A stretch of DNA of 64,000 bases from Alphaproteobacteria bacterium (GTDB taxonomy: Bacteria > Pseudomonadota > Alphaproteobacteria > CACIAM-22H2), in assembly GCA_016793165.1 (NCBI GenBank), contig JAEULA010000006.1, forward strand, positions 62,001 to 126,000, given 5' to 3'. The notes below the pieces were generated by a model that saw nothing but the letters and a program-made list of their open reading frames with translations, ran no database searches and was not told where the DNA came from. Position numbers and translations under genes: made by a program. Positions 56,532-64,000 of this stretch are shown piece by piece; position 1 is the first letter of the stretch; every line of letters starts with the position of its first letter.

Positions 56532-57947
56532 TCAGTCGACGACGGGACGCGCGGCCCCGCGCGCCGGCCGGTAGCGGGCGCGCAGTTCGCGGCGCATCGC
56601 CGCCGTCTTCACCAGCCGCGCGCCGCCGAGCAGCAGCGCGCCCGGCGCCCCGCCGGCGCCGCGCACCAGCCGCGCGGGCTCGCCCACCGCGACGAAGCCG
56701 GAGGCGCGTTCGATGCGCCCCTTGTTCGCGCCGGTGATCGCGATCTCGGCGGCGTCGAGGAACGGATTGAACAGCGCCGGCGTCGCCACCAGCACCTTGT
56801 CTCGCGCGGGGACGAGATCGACCGCGTTCCACAGCGTCCACCAGCGACCGGTCCACCCCGCGCTGCGGCGCGTCGGCGCGCCGTGGAGCCGCAGCGTGCG
56901 CACGACCTGGATGATGCCGTCCGTCCAGGCCTGCGACGGACCGTCGATCGCGTTGGCCAGGACCGAGACGGTCATCCCGAGGGCGGGTACGACGGCCGTA
57001 CGCGAGAGCGTGCCCTGGAAGCTGCCGGAATGGCCGAACCAGTCGAGCGCACCGAGCCGGCCGGCGATGAGGCCGAGACCGTAGTGGCGGTCGAGGCTCG
57101 AGTGCCGATCGTGCCACTGGTGCCGCGTCATCTCGCGCCGCGAGGCGACGGATAGGAAGCTGCGCGGTGCCGCCGGGTCGAGCTGGCCGAAGAACATCGC
57201 CAGGTCGCGGGCCGTGCTCACGAAACCGGTGGCGGCAGCCATGGCGCGCGTCGAGTTGCGCCCCGGGATGATCATGCGCCGCCCGAGCGGCTGCTCCAGG
57301 CTGTGGCCGGCAGCCAGGCGGCCGCGTATGGATGGATCGTAATCCGGCGTCGTCTCGCGCAAGCCGGCGGCCCTGACGACCTCGCGCTGGATCCAGGCGG
57401 CATAGGGCTCGCCGGTGATGGCCTCGATCACGAGGCCGAGTAGGCCGAAGCCGTGGTTCGAGTACTTGAACTCGGTGCCGGCGGGGAGGATCGGCGGCGC
57501 CTTCAGCCCGGCACGCAGCTCGGCTTCGTCCAGGAACGGCCTGCGATCGAGGAACTGGCCGTTGTCCGCGCCGTCGCGCACCAGGCCGCCGCTGTGGGAC
57601 AGCAGTTGAGCGATCGTGACGGCCGCCACATCGCGGTGGAGGCCGTCGACATGCTCGCCGACGGGGTCGTCGAGTCGCAGCGCGTCCATCTCGCGCAGCC
57701 GCAGGATGCCGGCGGCGGTGAAGGTCTTGGAATGCGAGGCGACCCGGAAGCGGTGACGCGGCGTCAGCGCCTCGTCGGTCGCGAGATTGGCGGCGCCGAA
57801 CGCGCGCTCGAACACGACGCGACCGTCGCACGCGATCGCGACCGCGCAGCCCGGCTGGCCCGACGACGTGACCTGGTAGCCGAGCCAGCGGGGGAGGTAG
57901 TCGAGCGCCGCGGCGAGCGCCGGGTCGAGAGGGCGATCGGCGCTCAT
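56532..57947 (-). CDS. Serine hydrolase, class C beta-lactamase family
   Basis: 471 residues. SHSK at 71-74 (SxxK nucleophile and base) and YSN at 162-164; a C-terminal HSG-like motif (LDWFGHSGSFQG). No signal peptide is visible, so it is probably cytoplasmic and not an antibiotic-resistance enzyme; relatives are esterases and D-aminopeptidases. A C-terminal lipocalin-like extension follows the catalytic domain. It starts 7 bp after the aminotransferase stop. Confidence 0.88.
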   Translation of the reverse strand: MSADRPLDPALAAALDYLPRWLGYQVTSSGQPGCAVAIACDGRVVFERAFGAANLATDEALTPRHRFRVASHSKTFTAAGILRLREMDALRLDDPVGEHVDGLHRDVAAVTIAQLLSHSGGLVRDGADNGQFLDRRPFLDEAELRAGLKAPPILPAGTEFKYSNHGFGLLGLVIEAITGEPYAAWIQREVVRAAGLRETTPDYDPSIRGRLAAGHSLEQPLGRRMIIPGRNSTRAMAAATGFVSTARDLAMFFGQLDPAAPRSFLSVASRREMTRHQWHDRHSSLDRHYGLGLIAGRLGALDWFGHSGSFQGTLSRTAVVPALGMTVSVLANAIDGPSQAWTDGIIQVVRTLRLHGAPTRRSAGWTGRWWTLWNAVDLVPARDKVLVATPALFNPFLDAAEIAITGANKGRIERASGFVAVGEPARLVRGAGGAPGALLLGGARLVKTAAMRRELRARYRPARGAARPVVD

Positions 57948-57954
57948 TCGCGGT

Positions 57955-59774
<1,820 letters not shown>

Positions 59775-59781
59775 CGCCGAC

Positions 59782-59836
59782 GCCGGCCGGCTCGCGTGAT
59801 TGCGCGAACCGGGCGGCGCGGGCGAGCTCGGCCGGC
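59782..59836. terminator. Inverted repeat between converging DUF305 and ahpD genes
   Basis: 59782-59795 pairs with 59822-59836: 14 GC-rich pairs interrupted by a one-base bulge at 59828, with a 26-nt loop. It lies midway between the DUF305 stop (59774) and the ahpD stop (59871), so it could terminate both transcripts. There is no T tract on either side. Confidence 0.4.
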
Positions 59837-59870
59837 GCCGTCGTGCGCTGCGTGTGGCCGGGGGCGCCGA

Positions 59871-60419
59871 TCAGGCCGCCGCCGCGAGCGGTTCGGCGAG
59901 GCTCGCTTCGGCGGCGAGAGTCCGGCTCACGGCGTGGATGACCGCGGCGATCTTCACCGCCGCCTGGACCTGCTCCGGCGTCACCCCGTGCTTGCGCACG
60001 GTCTTCTCGTGGCTGTCCATGCACATGCCGCAGCCGTTGATCGCGGACACCGCGAGCGACATCAGCTCGAAATCCGCGGCCGGCACGCCGGGATTCATCA
60101 TCGCGTTCATTCGCAGTCCGGCGCGCATCTCGGCGTAGTCCTTCGCCGCCACGAGATGCGTGAACCGGTAGTAGACATTGTTCATCGCCATCAACGCGGC
60201 CGCGATGCGCGCGGCATTCCGGACCTCCGGGCCGACATGGGTCGCGGCCTCGGCGGCGACGGCAGCGATCGTGCGCGGCTCGCCGGCCGCCAATGCGCTG
60301 GCGAGTGCCGTGCCCCAGCTCTGCGCCGGCGTGAGCGCCCCCGCGGCGAGCACGCTGGAGAGGTTGAGCTTGAGGTCCTTGGCGTAGTCGGGAAGGGCGT
60401 TCTTGATCGTGTCGATCAT
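59871..60419 (-). CDS. ahpD: Alkylhydroperoxidase AhpD
   Basis: 182 residues. The active site C130-x-x-C133 with H137 is in NGCGMCMDSHEK; the numbering equals that of the Mycobacterium tuberculosis enzyme, as far as I recall. AhpD is a thiol reductase that passes electrons from lipoylated dihydrolipoamide succinyltransferase to AhpC. Follows ahpC by 62 bp on the same strand; there is no ahpF. Confidence 0.95.
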   Translation of the reverse strand: MIDTIKNALPDYAKDLKLNLSSVLAAGALTPAQSWGTALASALAAGEPRTIAAVAAEAATHVGPEVRNAARIAAALMAMNNVYYRFTHLVAAKDYAEMRAGLRMNAMMNPGVPAADFELMSLAVSAINGCGMCMDSHEKTVRKHGVTPEQVQAAVKIAAVIHAVSRTLAAEASLAEPLAAAA

Positions 60420-60481
60420 GACGGGACTCCTTGAAAGCGGGCGGGACCGGCCGCGCCTCGGCGCGGCCGGTGGCGGTGTCG

Positions 60482-61021
<540 letters not shown>

Positions 61022-61351
61022 GTTGATTCTCCGTGATGATTTCGGATGTCGGGGGTCGCCCCGGCCTTGAACTAGAACCATTCTAATTCGCGAATGAGAT
61101 GGCGAGTGGGATCCCGACTGCAAGGGGGCGCGCGGAAATTTCCTGTGGCGCCGTCGCCGTCGACGGTCGTCGGAAGCCCGTGGCGAGCCGGCGGCCGAGG
61201 GCATCCCGCGGCGGCCGAGGTCACGGCCCGATCGCCCGCCGTGCCGTGTCGGCGCCGCGCTCACGCCGGGATGCGCATCGCTGCGGTCCGGCGACGACGA
61301 TCCACAGCCGGCGACTCGCCTTCGCACCCGTGCCGGCGCATATAGCGGCGC
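61022..61351. other. Intergenic region between ahpC and uvrB
   Basis: 330 bp with no gene. The left end has the ahpC promoter with a Fur-family-like operator (61072-61086) and an adjacent 10-bp palindrome (61086-61095, ATTCGCGAAT). The rest is GC-rich. I found no LexA box of the alphaproteobacterial GTTC-N7-GTTC type ahead of uvrB. Confidence 0.5.
61072..61086 (-). promoter_or_regulatory. Fur/PerR/Irr-family-like operator over the ahpC promoter
   Basis: On the minus strand the 15-mer reads TTAGAATGGTTCTAG: a perfect TAGAA-N3-TTCTA inverted repeat with flanking TT/AG. It is close to the TTAGAA-N3-TTCTAA boxes bound by alphaproteobacterial Irr and by PerR-like regulators (from memory). The candidate -10 hexamer TAGAAT (61085-61080) lies inside it, so bound repressor would block transcription. 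The predicted 5' leader is about 50 nt. Confidence 0.5.
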
Positions 61352-63547
61352 ATGGCCTCACGACTGTCTCATCCCGTTCCGGACTCGATGGTGAACCCCG
61401 CGGCGCCGCCTCTCGCGGCGGAGCGCGAAGCGGCCTCGGCGCCGCTGCGAATCCTGTCGGAGTACACGCCCTCCGGCGATCAGCCGCAGGCGATCGAGGC
61501 GCTGACCGGAGGGCTCGCCGCGGGCGACCGCGACCTCGTGCTCCTCGGCGTGACCGGCTCGGGCAAGACCTTCACCATGGCGCACGTCATCCAGAACCTG
61601 CAGCGCCCGACGCTGATCCTGGCGCCGAACAAGACGCTGGCGGCACAGCTCTACGGCGAGATGAAGAGCTTCTTCCCGAACAACGCCGTCGAGTATTTCG
61701 TCAGCTACTACGACTACTACCAGCCCGAGGCCTATGTGCCTCGAACGGACACGTATATCGAGAAGGAGTCGTCGATCAACGAGCAGATCGACCGCATGCG
61801 GCACTCCGCGACGCGCGCGCTGCTCGAGCGCAACGACGTCATCATCGTCGCGTCCGTCTCCTGCATCTACGGCATCGGCTCGGTCGAGACCTATTCGGCG
61901 ATGACGATGTCGCTGGCGGCGGGACAGGCGATCAACCGCAACGAACTGCTGCGCGGTCTCGTGAAGCTCCAATACAAGCGCAACGACAACAACTTCGTCC
62001 GCGGCATGTTCCGCGTGCGCGGCGATTCGGTCGAGGTCTTCCCCGCGCACTGCGAGGACCGCGCCTGGCGCCTGTCGCTCTTCGGCGACGAGATCGAGGC
62101 GATCCACGAGTTCGATCCGCTCACCGGCGAAAAGCACGCGACTCTGGAGAGCGTGAAGCTCTACGCGAATTCGCACTACGTCATGCCGCAGCCGACGCTC
62201 GACCAGGCGATGACCCAGATCAAGGCGGACCTGAAGTCCCGGCTCGAGGAGATGCGGCGGACCGGCAAGCTGCTCGAGGCGCAGCGCCTGGAGCAACGCA
62301 CGCAGTTCGACCTCGAGATGATGGCCGCCACCGGCTCCTGTGCCGGCATCGAGAACTATTCGCGCTACTTCACCGGTCGCGCGCCCGGCGAGCCGCCGCC
62401 GACGCTGTTCGAGTACCTTCCGAAGAACGCGCTGCTGATCGTCGACGAGAGCCACGTCACCGTGCCGCAGATCGGCGGCATGTATCGCGGCGACTACATG
62501 CGCAAGTCGACCCTGGCGGAATACGGGTTCCGGCTGCCGTCCTGCATCGACAACCGCCCCTTGAAGTTCGAGGAGTGGAACTCGATGCGCCCGCAGTCCG
62601 TCTACGTCTCGGCGACGCCGGGCCCTTGGGAGCTCGAGCAGACGGGAGGCGTGTTCGTCGAGCAGGTCATCCGGCCGACCGGACTGATCGACCCCGTCTG
62701 CGAGATCCGGCCCACCGAGCGGCAGGTGGACGACCTGCTGGGCGAAATCCGCGAGGTCGCCAAGCGCGGCCAGCGCGCGCTGGTCACGACCCTGACCAAG
62801 CGGATGGCCGAGGACCTGACCGAGTACCTCCACGAGGCCGGGGTGCGCGTGCGCTACATCCACTCCGACGTCGAGACGCTGGAGCGGATCGAGATCATCC
62901 GCGACCTGCGGCTCGGCGCCTTCGACGTGCTGATCGGCATCAACCTGCTCCGCGAGGGCCTGGACATCCCCGAATGCGCGCTCGTCGCGATCCTGGATGC
63001 CGACAAGGAGGGGTACCTGCGCTCCCGCACCTCGCTGGTGCAGACGATCGGGCGTGCCGCGCGCAACGTCGACGGGCGCGTCATCCTCTATGCCGACGTG
63101 ATGACGAACTCGCTCAAGTCGGCACTTGAAGAGACCGAGCGTCGCCGGACCAAGCAGCTCGCCTACAACGCCGAGCACGGCATCACGCCCGAGAGCGTGC
63201 GCAAGCAGATCGGCGACATCCTCGGCTCGGTCTACGAGCGCGACCATGTCCTGGTCGATACGGGGGTCGACGCCAAGGAGCACGCCGTCGGCCACAACCT
63301 GCGCGCCGTGATCGCCGAGCTCGAGGACAAGATGAAGACCGCCGCGGCCGACCTCGAGTTCGAAGAGGCCGCGCGGCTGCGCGACGAGATCCGACGCCTG
63401 GAAGCCCTCGAGCTGGAGATGCCGACGGGTCTCGCCGACAGGCCGGCGAGCGGCTACGTCGCCGGTGCGCCGACCAGGCCGCGCTCGACGGGTGGCGCCG
63501 TGAATTCCAGGAAGGGCCGTGCGCGCCGCCCGCAGTGGCGGCGCTGA
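61352..63547 (+). CDS. uvrB: Excinuclease ABC subunit B
   Basis: 731 residues, the damage-verification helicase of nucleotide excision repair. Walker A GVTGSGKT near residue 66, the beta-hairpin region [20 protein letters not shown], Walker B IVDESH, helicase motif VI (QTIGRAARN) and a C-terminal UVR domain ([18 protein letters not shown]). The residues after it are basic and not conserved. ATG 61352 is used; an alternative in-frame ATG is at 61388. Confidence 0.98.
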   Translation: MASRLSHPVPDSMVNPAAPPLAAEREAASAPLRILSEYTPSGDQPQAIEALTGGLAAGDRDLVLLGVTGSGKTFTMAHVIQNLQRPTLILAPNKTLAAQLYGEMKSFFPNNAVEYFVSYYDYYQPEAYVPRTDTYIEKESSINEQIDRMRHSATRALLERNDVIIVASVSCIYGIGSVETYSAMTMSLAAGQAINRNELLRGLVKLQYKRNDNNFVRGMFRVRGDSVEVFPAHCEDRAWRLSLFGDEIEAIHEFDPLTGEKHATLESVKLYANSHYVMPQPTLDQAMTQIKADLKSRLEEMRRTGKLLEAQRLEQRTQFDLEMMAATGSCAGIENYSRYFTGRAPGEPPPTLFEYLPKNALLIVDESHVTVPQIGGMYRGDYMRKSTLAEYGFRLPSCIDNRPLKFEEWNSMRPQSVYVSATPGPWELEQTGGVFVEQVIRPTGLIDPVCEIRPTERQVDDLLGEIREVAKRGQRALVTTLTKRMAEDLTEYLHEAGVRVRYIHSDVETLERIEIIRDLRLGAFDVLIGINLLREGLDIPECALVAILDADKEGYLRSRTSLVQTIGRAARNVDGRVILYADVMTNSLKSALEETERRRTKQLAYNAEHGITPESVRKQIGDILGSVYERDHVLVDTGVDAKEHAVGHNLRAVIAELEDKMKTAAADLEFEEAARLRDEIRRLEALELEMPTGLADRPASGYVAGAPTRPRSTGGAVNSRKGRARRPQWRR

Positions 63548-63623
63548 GAGCTTCGTGGCGGGGGCGGGGCCCGGCCTGCAACAAGCGGCACGCCTGCGGA
63601 TCGGGGGTGGTCCGCCGATGCCG

Positions 63624-64000
63624 TCATCGCAGATGCAGACTCAGGAACGCGCCGACCGTCGCCTCATAGGCGGCGGGGGCGGCGGCGTGCAGGTCGACAT
63701 GCGCGACGCCGGGCACCATCCATAGCTGCTTCATGCCGGTCGCGCGCACGAACATCGCTTGCGTCTCGGCCGCGGTGGTGTGGCGATCCTCCGCGCCGGC
63801 GGCGACCAGGATCGGCGCGCGCGCGGCGCCGATGCGATCGATCGGGCGCAGCTCGTCGGGCGACAGGCCCGTCATCAGCCGCGCCGCGGCCTCGATCAGC
63901 GGCGTAAGCCGACGACCTACTTCCCCGAGGCGGATCGCGAGGCGATTGGCGACGGCGGACCGGATGTCGGGGTAGACCGCTTCCAGCACGAGCGCGTCGA
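63624..64000 (-). CDS. Alpha/beta hydrolase, C-terminal part (truncated by window edge)
   Basis: About 125 residues are visible; the gene continues past 64000. It contains the second half of an alpha/beta hydrolase: a cap-like helix region (LTPLIEAAARLMTGLSPDELRP), the acid region PILVAAGAEDRHTT (probable catalytic Asp) and the His motif VPGVAHVDLHA. Relatives include serine aminopeptidase-type lysophospholipases. Substrate unknown. Confidence 0.75.
   Translation of the reverse strand, partial: DALVLEAVYPDIRSAVANRLAIRLGEVGRRLTPLIEAAARLMTGLSPDELRPIDRIGAARAPILVAAGAEDRHTTAAETQAMFVRATGMKQLWMVPGVAHVDLHAAAPAAYEATVGAFLSLHLR

Overview
The window is about 64 kb of uniformly GC-rich, gene-dense bacterial chromosome from an alphaproteobacterium. 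Two things point there. The gene order ribF, ACT-like ORF, ileS, lspA, DUF3035 lipoprotein, two M16 peptidases, mutL is a recognisable alphaproteobacterial arrangement, closest to Rhodospirillales/Reyranellales-like genomes (inference from memory). The lipid A genes show a Gram-negative envelope. I saw no rRNA, tRNA, transposon, prophage or CRISPR array. The long overlapping ORFs on opposite strands come from GC-rich codon usage.

Left part (1-30.5 kb) is mostly housekeeping. A plus-strand block runs MaoC hydratase, ribF, ACT-like protein, ileS, lspA, DUF3035 lipoprotein, an M16 peptidase pair and endonuclease-type mutL. A minus-strand block encodes a C26 glutamine amidotransferase, rluB-type pseudouridine synthase, rsmD and an MlrC-like peptidase, with tadA divergent. 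Next come a small secreted protein and a catabolic pair: a catalytically intact RuBisCO-like protein with a DUF1537 sugar-acid kinase, probably oiaX/oiaK-like. purD with an MBL hydrolase (minus) faces xseA with an M23 peptidase (plus). A long minus-strand run carries msbA, waaA, lpxK, a lipid A acyltransferase and a cyclic-nucleotide-gated MscS channel.

Middle part (30.5-43.6 kb) is more accessory: an exported Abhydrolase_10 protein, a diacylglycerol kinase-like protein, a WYL regulator with an EVE protein, glycerate 2-kinase with pyruvate kinase, ZIP transporter with TetR regulator, and Dps. It ends with an unusual translationally coupled operon: an EF-G paralogue lacking the catalytic His, followed by two tandem hydratase paralogues.

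Right part (43.7-64 kb) holds a carbohydrate ABC importer (binding protein, two permeases, DUF2804, no ATPase) and the urea importer urtABCDE, read from a likely sigma-54 promoter. Both importers have strong hairpins just after the binding-protein gene, which probably set its expression above that of the permeases. Then come a TIGR04076-like protein with an aldo/keto reductase, a voltage-gated K+ channel, a serine hydrolase, an aspartate aminotransferase, a DUF305 protein, an ahpC/ahpD pair of mycobacterial type behind a Fur-family-like operator, uvrB and a truncated alpha/beta hydrolase.

The signals most worth following are the EF-G-like/hydratase operon, the orphan RuBisCO-like/kinase pair, the ACT-like protein fused by overlap to ileS with a structured leader in front, and the regulatory DNA around urtA and ahpC.
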